Assembly (NCBI GenBank): GCA_945909635.1
Contig: OX246690.1
Coordinates: 1,550,001 to 1,614,000, forward strand
DNA: 64,000 bases
Source of the DNA: Clostridioides difficile_A
GTDB lineage: Bacteria > Bacillota > Clostridia > Peptostreptococcales > Peptostreptococcaceae
Direction of reading: 5' to 3'
The notes beneath the pieces were generated by a model. That model saw only the letters and a list, made by a program, of their open reading frames with translations. It did no database searches and was not told the origin of the DNA. Shown here piece by piece: positions 18,902 through 27,312 of the stretch (positions within the stretch are counted from its first letter, which is position 1; the number at the start of each line of letters is the position of its first letter). Position numbers and translations under genes: made by a program.

Positions 18902-18928
18902 TAAATATTGAAATCTATTATTTGTATA
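18891..18928 (+). terminator. Hairpin overlapping the kinase stop codon
   Basis: A perfect 13-bp stem (18891-18903 with 18916-18928) that includes the TAA of the kinase gene. There is no T run, so termination is uncertain. Confidence 0.4.
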
Positions 18929-19007
18929 CAATCATAAAATAAGTTGATTTTATTTATGTTTTTAGCTAGACTTAGTTTATTGCAAATAAATTTTATGAGG
19001 TGAAGTT

Positions 19008-19616
19008 TTGGAAAAGGATTTTTTTAGAAAAAATGGTATTGATTTAGCCAAATCAATATTAGGCAAATATCTTATAAGAAAGTATGAAGATAAAACAATC
19101 GTTACTAAAATCATAGAGACAGAAGCCTATATGGGTATAAATGACAAAGGAGCACATGTATATGGTGATAAAAAAACCGACAGAACGAAGCCATTATATT
19201 TAGATGGTGGGCATATATATGTTTATTTAATTTATGGGATGTACAACTGTTTAAATTTATCAGCAAATGTAGAAAACACACCAGAGTGTGTATTAATAAG
19301 AGGTGTAGAACCTATAACTTCTTTAGATGAGATATCTATAAATAGATACAATAAATCTTATAATAATTTGAGTAAATATCAAATAAAGAATATTACTAAT
19401 GGGCCAGGAAAGCTTTGTAAGGCTCTAAAAATAGATAGAAGTCTAAACAGCAAGAGTATAATGGGTGAAGAATTATATATAAGTGATTTTTATTATGATG
19501 ATGAAGGAGTAAAGGTATTTAGTAAGGATGATATAGATATAAAAACTAGTAAGCGTATAAATATAGATTATGCAGAAGAGGCAAAAGATTTTTTATGGCG
19601 TTTTTATATAGAATAA
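19008..19616 (+). CDS. 3-methyladenine DNA glycosylase (AAG/MPG family)
   Basis: A 202-residue protein starting at TTG behind GAGGTGAAG. It shows the family blocks IIETEAYMGINDKGAH (near 40), the PLYLDGGHIYVYLIYGMYNCLN segment (near 63), and NGPGKLCKAL (near 139). The Glu in ETEAY is the catalytic residue in characterised homologues. It removes alkylated purines from DNA in base excision repair. The length is normal and the gene stands alone. Confidence 0.93.
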   Translation: MEKDFFRKNGIDLAKSILGKYLIRKYEDKTIVTKIIETEAYMGINDKGAHVYGDKKTDRTKPLYLDGGHIYVYLIYGMYNCLNLSANVENTPECVLIRGVEPITSLDEISINRYNKSYNNLSKYQIKNITNGPGKLCKALKIDRSLNSKSIMGEELYISDFYYDDEGVKVFSKDDIDIKTSKRINIDYAEEAKDFLWRFYIE

Positions 19617-19626
19617 GTCTTTATGT

Positions 19627-19704
19627 AAGTGAGATATATATTTATTAAGTGAGATATATATTTATAGGAAAAATTTTCTATAGATATATATCTCACTTTT
19701 TTTA
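19627..19704 (+). terminator. Terminator with a tandem copy of its 5' arm
   Basis: AAGTGAGATATATATTTA occurs twice in tandem (from 19627 and 19647). The second copy pairs with 19681-19696 to form an 18-bp terminator stem followed by a T run. Either arm copy could pair, giving two alternative hairpins. Confidence 0.8.
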
Positions 19705-20606
19705 CATAATTTTTAATTTAATAAAAATAAATTTATGAATTACAAACATATTTTAATAAATTTATAATTATTTTACTAATATAAATAAAGATATATTTTG
19801 GCGAAATTAGCGATTAAAATTAATTTTTTCTCTGTATTTTATCAAAAATGATAAAATTTGTATAGATAATTAACTTATTTTATAAGTAATTAATTAATTA
19901 TTAAAGAATGAAGAAATTTTGACAAAAAAAGAAATTCTATTTAGAATAGAGATATATTTAAAAGAATCCTATAAAGATGATGTTATATTTCTTATAGTAA
20001 GCAATTCTTATTAAATAAAAAATTAGATAATGTATTTTAAGAGGACATAAAGCACTTCAATAACACTTGACAATCTAAAAATTGACAAGTCTGTATCTAA
20101 AAAATATGTATAATATTAAATTGTAAAATAGAAGATGTTGCAGAGTAAAAAAAGACATTGAATAGATGTCATTAAATTGTAAGATTATGTTATAATTATA
20201 AAAAAGGATGTAATAATGTGTAGAAATAATAATATAATAATTTGAATTTTTAATAATTAAATTTAAATAAGACATGCAACATATAAAATATAATTTAGAT
20301 ATATTGATTAGATAGGATATATTAATAAGATTAATACATTATTATGAATTATTTTGATAATATATTGAATCATATTAATAACTTAAGTTTTATTATATAA
20401 AAAATAAATACTTATAAAGAATAGATATTTAGTTGGCAAAGTTATATAAAAATATGTGAAAAATAAATCTTAAAAATATAGACAAAACAAAAATAATAAA
20501 TTATAGTAATACTAATAAAATTTTTAAAGAGTGAAATAAAATAGGTATAATAGCCTATATTTATATTTTTGTATTTATATTATGAAAAAATTAAAATTAT
20601 TTAGGG
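19705..20606. other. AT-rich gene-free stretch
   Basis: About 900 bases without a credible ORF or known RNA motif. Two TTGACA hexamers lie 15 bases apart (20067-20072, 20082-20087). The second is followed 17 bases later by TATGTA and then TATAAT, so a promoter for an untranslated RNA or a long leader of the regulator gene is possible. Nothing else is supported. Confidence 0.3.
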
Positions 20607-20615
20607 GTGATGGTT

Positions 20616-21200
20616 TTGAATAAGGACATAGGAGCAAAAATAAAACAACTTAGAACTCAAAAACAAATGACACTGAAAGATATGAGTGAAAAAACAAACT
20701 TATCAATTGGTTTTTTATCACAGCTTGAAAGAGGATTGACAAGCGTAGCAACAGATTCCTTAGGAAAAATAGCAAGTGTATTAGATGTAGAATTAACATA
20801 CTTTTTTATGAAGCCAAAAGAGCATAAAAGAGCTGTATTGAGAAGTTATGAGAAAGAAGTGTTTGATGTAGAAAATTCAACATTTATACATTATCATTTA
20901 TCATCTAATTTAAAAGAAAAAACAATGTTGCCAAGACTAATTGAAATTCTTCCAAGTAAGAGTAATGAAGATATTTGTTGTTATGTACACAAAGGTGAGG
21001 AGTTTGTGTACGTGCTAGAGGGTACTCTTACAGTATTTTTGGGTGATGAACAAATAGAAATGTATCCAGGAGACACAATACACTATAATAGTGAAAAGAA
21101 CAATCATAATTGGGTTAATTACACTAATAAATTAGTAAAGATTTTGGTTGTAAGTATCCCAAATCCATTTGAGAAATCTGATACAATTAAAGAAGTTTAA
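20616..21200 (+). CDS. XRE-type regulator with C-terminal cupin domain
   Basis: About 195 residues. An N-terminal helix-turn-helix (about 5-60, LRTQKQMTLKDMSEKTNLS with SIGFLSQLERG) is followed by a cupin_2 domain (about 105-185, VHKGEEFVYVLEGTLTVFLG and YPGDTIHYNSE). These regulators sense small ligands such as amino acids or polyamines through the cupin. TTG at 20616 has the best spacing from AGGGGTG (20603-20609); GTG 20607 and ATG 20610 overlap that site. It lies 39 bases before proC in the same direction, so it may control proline synthesis. Confidence 0.86.
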   Translation: MNKDIGAKIKQLRTQKQMTLKDMSEKTNLSIGFLSQLERGLTSVATDSLGKIASVLDVELTYFFMKPKEHKRAVLRSYEKEVFDVENSTFIHYHLSSNLKEKTMLPRLIEILPSKSNEDICCYVHKGEEFVYVLEGTLTVFLGDEQIEMYPGDTIHYNSEKNNHNWVNYTNKLVKILVVSIPNPFEKSDTIKEV

Positions 21201-21239
21201 ATTTTAACTATTAATATTAGCTAATAAGGAGGTACTATA

Positions 21240-22043
21240 GTGAAAAAAATTGGATTCATAGGTGCAGGAAATATGGCAAGCGCTATGATAGGAGGGATAG
21301 TAAATTCAAAATTAGTTGAACCTGATATGGTTATAGCATCAGCATATAGTCAAGAAACTCTTGATAGAATATATAAAAGTTTTGGAATAAAAACTACAAA
21401 AGATTCAAAGGAAGTAACTAGAAACTCTGATATAGTGATTGTAGCTGTTAAACCAGATATATATGATGATATTTTAGAAGAGATAAAAGATTTTATAGAT
21501 GATAGTAAAATTATAGTTACAATAGCAGCAGGAAAATCTATAGAAGATATAGAGTCAATAATAGGAAATGATAAGAAAATAGTTAGAACAATGCCAAATA
21601 CTCCAGCTCTTGTAAATGAAGCTATGTCTTCTCTTTCTATAAATAGAAATATAAACAATGAAGACTTAGAAGCAGTTACAGAAGTATTTAATTCTTTTGG
21701 AAATACTGAAGTAGTGCCAGAATATCTTATAGAAGCAGTAATTGGAGCGAGTGGTTCAGCACCAGCATATGTATTTTTATTTATAGAAGCTATGGCAGAT
21801 GCAGCAGTAATTGCAGGTATGCCAAGACAACAAGCATATAAATTTGCATCACAAGCAGTTATGGGTTCTGCGAAAATGGTACTTGAAACAGGAAAACATC
21901 CTGGTGAGTTAAAAGATATGGTATGTTCACCTGGAGGAACTACTATAGAGGCAGTTAAGGTACTTGAAGAAGAAGGTTTTAGAGCCTCTGTTATAAAAGC
22001 TATATGTGCATGCATAGATAAATCTAAAAAGATGAGTGAGTAA
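21240..22043 (+). CDS. proC: Pyrroline-5-carboxylate reductase
   Basis: A 267-residue enzyme starting at GTG behind AAGGAGG. The Rossmann motif GFIGAGNMASAMIGG is at 4-18. The family signature DMVCSPGGTTIEAVKVLEE falls near 222-240, and the catalytic region includes SGSAPAYVFLFIEAMADA. It reduces pyrroline-5-carboxylate to proline with NAD(P)H in the cytoplasm. Probably cotranscribed with the XRE-cupin regulator. Confidence 0.96.
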   Translation: MKKIGFIGAGNMASAMIGGIVNSKLVEPDMVIASAYSQETLDRIYKSFGIKTTKDSKEVTRNSDIVIVAVKPDIYDDILEEIKDFIDDSKIIVTIAAGKSIEDIESIIGNDKKIVRTMPNTPALVNEAMSSLSINRNINNEDLEAVTEVFNSFGNTEVVPEYLIEAVIGASGSAPAYVFLFIEAMADAAVIAGMPRQQAYKFASQAVMGSAKMVLETGKHPGELKDMVCSPGGTTIEAVKVLEEEGFRASVIKAICACIDKSKKMSE

Positions 22044-22058
22044 TAAAAATTTATTGCA

Positions 22059-22111
22059 AGAAAAAGAATTGCCTTTCATAGAAAATTTCTATTTTAGGCA
22101 ATTCTTTTTCT
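22059..22111. terminator. Bidirectional terminator between proC and the DUF1002 gene
   Basis: Perfect 16-bp stem (22059-22074 with 22096-22111) with T-rich flanks on both strands, between convergent genes. Confidence 0.88.
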
Positions 22112-22126
22112 TTATTTATTTAATTT

Positions 22127-23299
22127 TTAAAATAAGCCTGAAAGCCAATTTTTTATTTTTTCAAAAAAACCAACTGAATCATCGTTATTTGATTGATTTT
22201 CTGAATTATTTGTGTCCTCGTTATTTGATTGAGAGTTATCTTTATTTTCATTGTTAGTTGTATTATCATTTTCTGAGTTATTTGAATTACTATCATTATT
22301 TGAATTAGTATTATCTTGTGGATTTATTTGAACACCTTCTGTAGAGTTTATTACAGCATTAGAGCCAAGAGACTCATCATTAGTGTTATTTAAGATTCCT
22401 AAATCTTTTTTATCTCCACCTGAGAATAAACCAGAGAACCAGTCTCCTATTCCACTAAACCATCCACCAATGGTGTCTAATATACCAGAGCCTTTAACAC
22501 TTTCACCTAATTTCTTTAATTGCTCATTTACATTATCTGATACATTGTCCAATGTATTTTTCATGTTATTGTAATCATAATCTTGGTCAGCTATTTTTTT
22601 CATTACACCCTTAATTTGTTCTTTTTGCTCTGGTGTAATAGTAATATTGTAATTATTTACAACATTGTTTATTGTATTTGCTATTTGATTAGTATCTTTT
22701 GTTCCATTTTTTACAATTTCTGTTTTTATATCATTCATTACACCAGTTGCTTTTTCCTGGCCTATATCATCTCCTAAATCACCTGTAACTACCAATTCTT
22801 CAGAAGCAATCTCTTTCTTTGTCTCATCAAGTTTCTTTCCTGAAGCATCTTCAAATGCCTTCATAATTCCTGTTAATGCACCAGTACCACTTACAGGATA
22901 TGGAGCAGCAGCGATAACATTTGCATCTTCAAGTCCAGCTGTTGTAAGTGTTGAAGCAATCATTGAGCTAGTTACCCAAGTTAAATTTGCTGTTTTAACA
23001 TTAATTCCATTTCCTTTTTTAGTAGGTTCAACATATGAACAAGATATAGTAACTTTTCCAAGCTGACCTTCTGTTGCAACACCTTGTAAATATTGTCTTT
23101 CTTCTGCATTTGTTACATCTAAAACTAAGACTTGGTCTTTTTTTACTCCAAAGTAATTAAGCATTTGTTGCTTTTGAGATTCTGATAAGTTAGCTCCAAG
23201 TGTAACTACATTTGTGCCATCTGCATAAGAAAGGTTCATACTTCCAAGTACAAGCATTGTAGATACAATAATAGAGCTAATTTGTTTTTTAAACTTCAT
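22127..23299 (-). CDS. Exported DUF1002 protein with Asn/Ser-rich tail
   Basis: About 390 residues from the ATG at 23299, which follows AGGAGG; an upstream in-frame start at 23326 is poorer. A signal peptide (about 1-26, ending SYA) precedes a DUF1002 domain (about 27-260) with NYFGVKKDQVLVLDV and APYPVSGTGALTGI blocks. The C-terminal part has a Gly/Trp segment (GGWFSGIGDWFSGLF, near 280). A roughly 70-residue linker rich in Asn, Ser, Asp and Glu follows, then a final KNWLSGLF. No anchor motif is seen. The function of DUF1002 is unknown. Confidence 0.85.
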   Translation of the reverse strand: MKFKKQISSIIVSTMLVLGSMNLSYADGTNVVTLGANLSESQKQQMLNYFGVKKDQVLVLDVTNAEERQYLQGVATEGQLGKVTISCSYVEPTKKGNGINVKTANLTWVTSSMIASTLTTAGLEDANVIAAAPYPVSGTGALTGIMKAFEDASGKKLDETKKEIASEELVVTGDLGDDIGQEKATGVMNDIKTEIVKNGTKDTNQIANTINNVVNNYNITITPEQKEQIKGVMKKIADQDYDYNNMKNTLDNVSDNVNEQLKKLGESVKGSGILDTIGGWFSGIGDWFSGLFSGGDKKDLGILNNTNDESLGSNAVINSTEGVQINPQDNTNSNNDSNSNNSENDNTTNNENKDNSQSNNEDTNNSENQSNNDDSVGFFEKIKNWLSGLF

Positions 23300-23565
23300 A
23301 ATATTCCTCCTAGATTTAACATACATTACATTTTCAAATATACTTTTTATTAATATATTGAATAAAAATATGTGCTACATTTCTATTATACTAAATATAA
23401 ACTATTTTTTAAATCAATGCGATTACAAGATTGTAATAAAAAAGGGAATATAAGGAAGATAATAAAAAAATAATTTTTGTAAGAGATTGAAAAAACAATT
23501 AATGTAGTATACTATAATATAGAAATGATTATGATAATGTTATAGAATCGGAAGGAGAAAAATAA

Positions 23566-24039
23566 ATGTCAAAAGAATTAGTAAAAGACAGAGTAATAAA
23601 ATATTTAATAGAAGACTTATTAGTACCTCAGGATATGATTGATACAAATGTTGAATTAGCGGAATTTGAAGAAGGCGCAGAAGGAGTTTTAGATATTATT
23701 GTAAATGTTAAAGATGAGGAAGACTATTATGCACCTGTAATGATAGTACAATGTTTGGATGAAGATGTAGAGCTAGAAGGCGAAGTTTTACAAAAACAAA
23801 TAGAATTTTTAGAAGAAGTGGATAATATAACTATGTCAGGTAGATTAGTTTTAACTAATGGGGATGCTATGATGTATGCTGATTGGAGAGGCGAAGAATA
23901 CGATACTGAGGCAGCTCTTCCAACTTATGATATAATGGTAAAAGAGTTTAATGAAATGGAACAACAGGTCAAAGAATTAGAAGAACATCACCATCACGAT
24001 GAAAATTGTGGATGCGGATGCAATCATCATGAAAATTAA
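23566..24039 (+). CDS. HsdR N-terminus-like protein with His/Cys metal-binding tail
   Basis: A 157-residue acidic protein. The body (about 1-135) resembles the type I restriction enzyme R-subunit N-terminal fold (YLIEDLLVPQDMI, then VLDIIVNVKDE and APVMIVQCLDE), but no helicase or other restriction genes are nearby. The tail (about 139-157) holds EEHHHHDENCGCGCNHHEN, with six His and three Cys, an obvious metal-binding candidate. AAGGAG precedes the ATG. A weak Fur-like stretch (GATTATGATAATG, near 23527-23539) lies upstream. The domain assignment is tentative. Confidence 0.65.
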   Translation: MSKELVKDRVIKYLIEDLLVPQDMIDTNVELAEFEEGAEGVLDIIVNVKDEEDYYAPVMIVQCLDEDVELEGEVLQKQIEFLEEVDNITMSGRLVLTNGDAMMYADWRGEEYDTEAALPTYDIMVKEFNEMEQQVKELEEHHHHDENCGCGCNHHEN

Positions 24040-24057
24040 ACATTAAGCATATATATT

Positions 24058-24114
24058 AAAAGGGGCTGTCGTATGAGCAAATTAAATTTGTTCTGTGATA
24101 GCTCTTTTACCTAT
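24058..24114 (+). terminator. Probable terminator of the His/Cys-tail gene
   Basis: Imperfect 12-13 bp stem with G-U pairs (AAAAGGGGCTGTC with GATAGCTCTTTT) just after the gene. Confidence 0.5.
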
Positions 24115-24129
24115 CTTAATAAGTACATT

Positions 24130-24400
24130 TTTAATTATTTTATATAAAAATAATACATTCTGATAGAATATTTTCTTTACCTCTGCTTAAAAATCTTCTG
24201 AAATTCATATTTTGTTTTACTTGAGTGAAAGCTATACTTCTATTCATCCTAAATTTATACCCCTGAGGGCTTATAATTCTTTTTAAGTTTTCTTTTCTCA
24301 TGGAATAACTTAGATACTTTTAAGTTTTTAGTTCTATTCTCAAGAGGAATCTTACTATTACTGCCATTTACACTGGCAATTACTACACTCTTCACAAGTG
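24130..24400 (-). pseudogene. Decayed IS1182-like transposase C-terminus
   Basis: Reading leftward from about 24285, one frame gives SPQGYKFRMNRSIAFTQVKQ followed by NMNFRRFLSRGKENILSECI. This strongly resembles the C-terminal block of IS1182-family transposases (NRSIQVEG..F...K.DMNFRRFLTRGKENV...). Flanking bits in other frames are broken by stops. No catalytic D or E blocks and no terminal inverted repeats are visible, so this is an old remnant and not an active element. Confidence 0.6.
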
Positions 24401-24407
24401 TAGCAAG

Positions 24408-24563
24408 TTATTTTACTTTTATAGCCTGTTTTTGATTTCCTTTAGTAAATTCTAAATCATCTATGTTTTTGTCTTCTAAAATTTCTTGTATTTTATATAA
24501 AATCATAGCATTATTCCATGCATATTTACTAGAAGTATCTTTATTGTTAAATTCATCATTCAT
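24408..24563 (-). CDS. Short hypothetical ORF next to the transposase remnant
   Basis: A 51-codon ORF with a plausible ribosome binding site (AGGAG, 24573-24577) before the ATG. It encodes a charged helical peptide (AWNNAMILYKIQEILEDKN in the middle). It stops immediately upstream of the transposase remnant. It may be a small gene, or the N-terminus of something truncated when the IS element decayed. I do not recognise it. Confidence 0.35.
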   Translation of the reverse strand: MNDEFNNKDTSSKYAWNNAMILYKIQEILEDKNIDDLEFTKGNQKQAIKVK

Positions 24564-24748
24564 TTTACAAATCTCCTAAGTTTAATTATATTATATCAAA
24601 AAGACAGCATTTTATTATTATAAGTAATATATAATAAAGTTGTTATGGCTGAGATTATATGTTAATATTAGAAATAATTATATAAAAAATAATTATTATC
24701 AAGTGTATATACTTATAAGTATATGAACTTTTAAATTACGGAGGAAGA

Positions 24749-25405
24749 ATGAATAATACGCAAAAGATAGAGACAGGATTAAAATACAATAAAGCAAAAA
24801 AAATGGACAAAAACTTTATGTATCAAGACTTAAAAAGAAGTAACTGTTATAACACTGATTTTTCAAATTCAAACTTTAATTTTACAAGTTTAAGAGGAGC
24901 TCACTTTAAGTCTTGTAACTTTTATGGGTGTACGTTCAAATCAGCAGAAATAATAGGAGCAAACCTAAAAAGAAGTAAATTTAAAAATGCGAAATTTGAA
25001 AATACTATATTTGAAGGAGTTAATTTAGAAGAAGTAGATTTTTCTGGTACTAAATTTAAAAACGTAATATTTTTAAATACAGATATAACTAAAGCTAAAA
25101 ACTTTGATATAAATTCACCTCAAATAAAAGTATTTAAAGCAATGCCTATTATAGATATGAGTGAAAGATTAGAAAATGCAATAAAATTTGCAATGGAAAA
25201 TAAGTATGTTAAAAAATCAAGAACTTTAGATACTAAAGATGGTGGCATTAATTATATAAGTATAATGGTACTTTTAGAAAACTTTAAAGAAAAACAATTA
25301 ATAGATGGATTGACATTAATTGGAGAAAGAATAGATAAGGAATTTTGTACACTAAGTTATATAATGAAAAATTTAGAAGTTTATAAATCTGAAGGTATAT
25401 TATAA
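24749..25405 (+). CDS. Pentapeptide-repeat protein
   Basis: A 218-residue protein. Residues about 25-125 form a run of pentapeptide repeats of the A(D/N)LXX kind, here rich in Phe and Asn (NTDFSNSNFNFTSLRGAHFK, NLKRSKFKNAKFE, NLEEVDFSGTKFK). This predicts a right-handed quadrilateral beta-helix. The C-terminal 80 residues are helical and unfamiliar. It has no signal peptide. Some pentapeptide proteins mimic DNA and protect gyrase, but nothing here shows that role. GGAGGAAG lies just before the ATG. Confidence 0.85.
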   Translation: MNNTQKIETGLKYNKAKKMDKNFMYQDLKRSNCYNTDFSNSNFNFTSLRGAHFKSCNFYGCTFKSAEIIGANLKRSKFKNAKFENTIFEGVNLEEVDFSGTKFKNVIFLNTDITKAKNFDINSPQIKVFKAMPIIDMSERLENAIKFAMENKYVKKSRTLDTKDGGINYISIMVLLENFKEKQLIDGLTLIGERIDKEFCTLSYIMKNLEVYKSEGIL

Positions 25406-25426
25406 TTTATGTCAAAATATACTGTA

Positions 25427-25499
25427 AAATGTTATCCTCTACAAAGAAGGTAGCATTTTTTTATACAAGGGTCTATCCAAAAAAGATAGACTCTTTTTT
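25427..25499 (+). terminator. Two consecutive terminator hairpins after the pentapeptide gene
   Basis: The first hairpin (about 25427-25460) has G-U pairs and a seven-base T run. The second (25469-25492) has a perfect GTCTATC/GATAGAC core and a six-base T run. Confidence 0.78.
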
Positions 25500-25752
25500 G
25501 TTAGATAAATAAAAAAATACCACATGAAATAATTATTATATAATACCCAACATTTAGTATATATACTAAAGTAATAACTTGAAAAAATATTAAGCAAGGG
25601 AGTTAATGTGAAAAATATATAGATGATACAAGACTTTTTGGTTATTTAGTATTAATAGTTTTAATATTATATAATATATTAATAGGTAGAGAATACCACA
25701 TTATAAATTTTTCATTGTATTGAAGAATACACTAAAAGGGAGAAAAAAGAAT
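25500..25752 (+). other. Leader region of the SPOCS gene pair
   Basis: AT-rich, with the direct repeat AATACCACAT at about 25515 and 25692. A good ribosome binding site at about 25597-25602 is followed by ATG-TGA (25606-25611), a start directly followed by a stop. No clear sigma-A, SigE or SigK promoter could be assigned by eye. Confidence 0.3.
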
Positions 25753-26256
25753 ATGGATTATAGTATAGGTGAAATGACATACAATATATCTTGCTTTGGA
25801 GAATTACATCCACTAAAATATTTTAAACAATTTACTACGTATCAAAATATACAATTATCTAATAAAAAGTCTAAAGATTATAGAATAGAATATACAACTC
25901 CATCTATAGAAATATACTCATTAAAATTATGTGATACAAAAATAGTGGATACAATAAAAGGAACTTCATTAGAAGGGCAACATTTAAGTGGGAAAAATCT
26001 TATTATATTGGGTAATATTAATATGAGTTTAATATTAAAATATGAAAATACCAACAAAAAATGTAAGCGTAATAAACATAAAAAAAATAAAGTATTAAAT
26101 ATTATGTTGCCATTTAGTACTTTCATAGTTATCCCAAATTATGATAGTAATGAGGAAAGAATTAATCTTAGATACTTTGTAGAAGACGTAAGTGTAAAGC
26201 TCAATCAGAGTAAAATATTTGTAAGTGTAACTATGTTAATGCAATATTTAGAGTAA
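25753..26256 (+). CDS. SPOCS (DUF3794)-domain protein
   Basis: About 167 residues from the ATG at 25753, preceded by GGGAG; the reading frame is open back to 25720. The C-terminal half has the SPOCS pattern: a GTSLEGQHLSGKNLIILG strand pair (near 75), a Lys/Asn-rich insertion, LPFSTFIVIP (near 122) and FVEDVSVKLNQSKIFVSVTM at the end. SPOCS domains occur in spore morphogenetic proteins such as SipL and SafA partners. They work as protein-protein adaptors in the mother cell. No signal peptide is present. It lies 45 bases upstream of a second SPOCS-like protein, probably as an operon. A spore coat role is inferred. Confidence 0.68.
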   Translation: MDYSIGEMTYNISCFGELHPLKYFKQFTTYQNIQLSNKKSKDYRIEYTTPSIEIYSLKLCDTKIVDTIKGTSLEGQHLSGKNLIILGNINMSLILKYENTNKKCKRNKHKKNKVLNIMLPFSTFIVIPNYDSNEERINLRYFVEDVSVKLNQSKIFVSVTMLMQYLE

Positions 26257-26301
26257 TAATAATCTAATATCTAACAGACATAAATAGAAAAGAGTGATGT
26301 A

Positions 26302-27219
26302 ATGAAGGTAATAAATGAATGTAGGATAGACTTTCAATATAGATTATCACCTAAAAGTCCTGTAATAGTAAAGACTATCTGTAGTAATGTAGTTTCTACT
26401 GATATAGTAAAGGATATATTAAAGATAGAAAAATATGTAGATAAGAAACATTCCTATTCTTTTGATATAGTAACATATACAGTTTGCATTTCAAATGTTA
26501 GTAAGTATATTGTAACTAATGCATTTTTTCAAGATAAAATTCCAACAGGGACAAAATTTATAAATAATTCAGTAACTATAAATAGTATAAAGAAATATTT
26601 CATAAATCCAGAAAAAGGGTTTAGTTTGCATGATATTAATTCAGGAAAATGCATAATAATAACATTTAAAGTTATAGTATTACCTCATTATCTCTGTAAT
26701 ACAATAAAAAATTGCTCCACTATAGAACATGACTATATTTACAATATTGAGATGTCTCCCACTAGAGTAGTAATGAAAAGTAATAAAGTGAACACACATG
26801 TTGAAAATAAAGTATTTAAATCATTACAAGTGGATAACAATATAAAAATATCTCAAAGAATAGATAAAATAATCGATATAAAAGTAAAAGTAAATATACT
26901 AGAAACAAAGGTTGTTAATACTCCTGCCAATGATGTATATAGAAAACAAAATTCTGATGTATGCACCTTTATTATTTTAGGTAACATAGAATACGAAATA
27001 AATTATAAACTAAAATGTAAAAAAACTAATAGAAAAAACAAAAACCAAAAAATGAAAACTAAAATAAGTGTTTTTGGATTTTCTTGTAACATGCTTGTAC
27101 CTATTGGTATTACCTATTTAAATAAAGATAATATAAAAATAAATATTGAAAATACATCAACAAGCCAAATTTATAAAGGTAAATTGTTTGTTAGCTCAAA
27201 TATATTACTATATTATTAA
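26302..27219 (+). CDS. DUF11-SPOCS fusion protein
   Basis: A 305-residue protein with two parts. Residues about 35-165 are one DUF11 repeat: YSFDIVTYTVCISNVSKYIV, then FFQDKIPTGTKFINNSVTIN and PEKGFSLHDI. These are the same blocks that recur in the giant protein 4 kb downstream. Residues about 175-305 follow the SPOCS pattern (IIDIKVKVNILETKVVNTP, FIILGNIEYEINYK, FSCNMLVPIGI, SNILLYY). There is no signal peptide or membrane segment. The fusion directly links the DUF11 family to a spore-coat adaptor domain. An adaptor role, binding long DUF11 proteins into the coat, is inferred. Confidence 0.7.
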   Translation: MKVINECRIDFQYRLSPKSPVIVKTICSNVVSTDIVKDILKIEKYVDKKHSYSFDIVTYTVCISNVSKYIVTNAFFQDKIPTGTKFINNSVTINSIKKYFINPEKGFSLHDINSGKCIIITFKVIVLPHYLCNTIKNCSTIEHDYIYNIEMSPTRVVMKSNKVNTHVENKVFKSLQVDNNIKISQRIDKIIDIKVKVNILETKVVNTPANDVYRKQNSDVCTFIILGNIEYEINYKLKCKKTNRKNKNQKMKTKISVFGFSCNMLVPIGITYLNKDNIKINIENTSTSQIYKGKLFVSSNILLYY

Positions 27220-27257
27220 AACCATCGAATATTATCAAGTATAATCGATGGTTTTTT
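27218..27257 (+). terminator. Terminator of the SPOCS pair
   Basis: Perfect 11-bp stem (27218-27228 with 27245-27255) followed by a T run. It may also help stop the convergent DUF11 gene. Confidence 0.88.
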
Positions 27258-27312
27258 ATAATAAAGAAATAAACTGTATAGTATTTATAAATACTCATGA
27301 TAGAAGATATTT

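Noticed and set aside
20075..20275. 66-codon leftward ORF in the gene-free stretch
   Set aside because: Composed of Ile, Tyr, Leu and Asn from AT-rich DNA, without ribosome binding site or similarity.
25606..25723. Possible 38-residue membrane peptide (IDDTRLFGYLVLIVLILYNI) before the SPOCS gene
   Set aside because: The frame is open but has no start codon. The ATG with the good ribosome binding site is in another frame and is followed at once by TGA.
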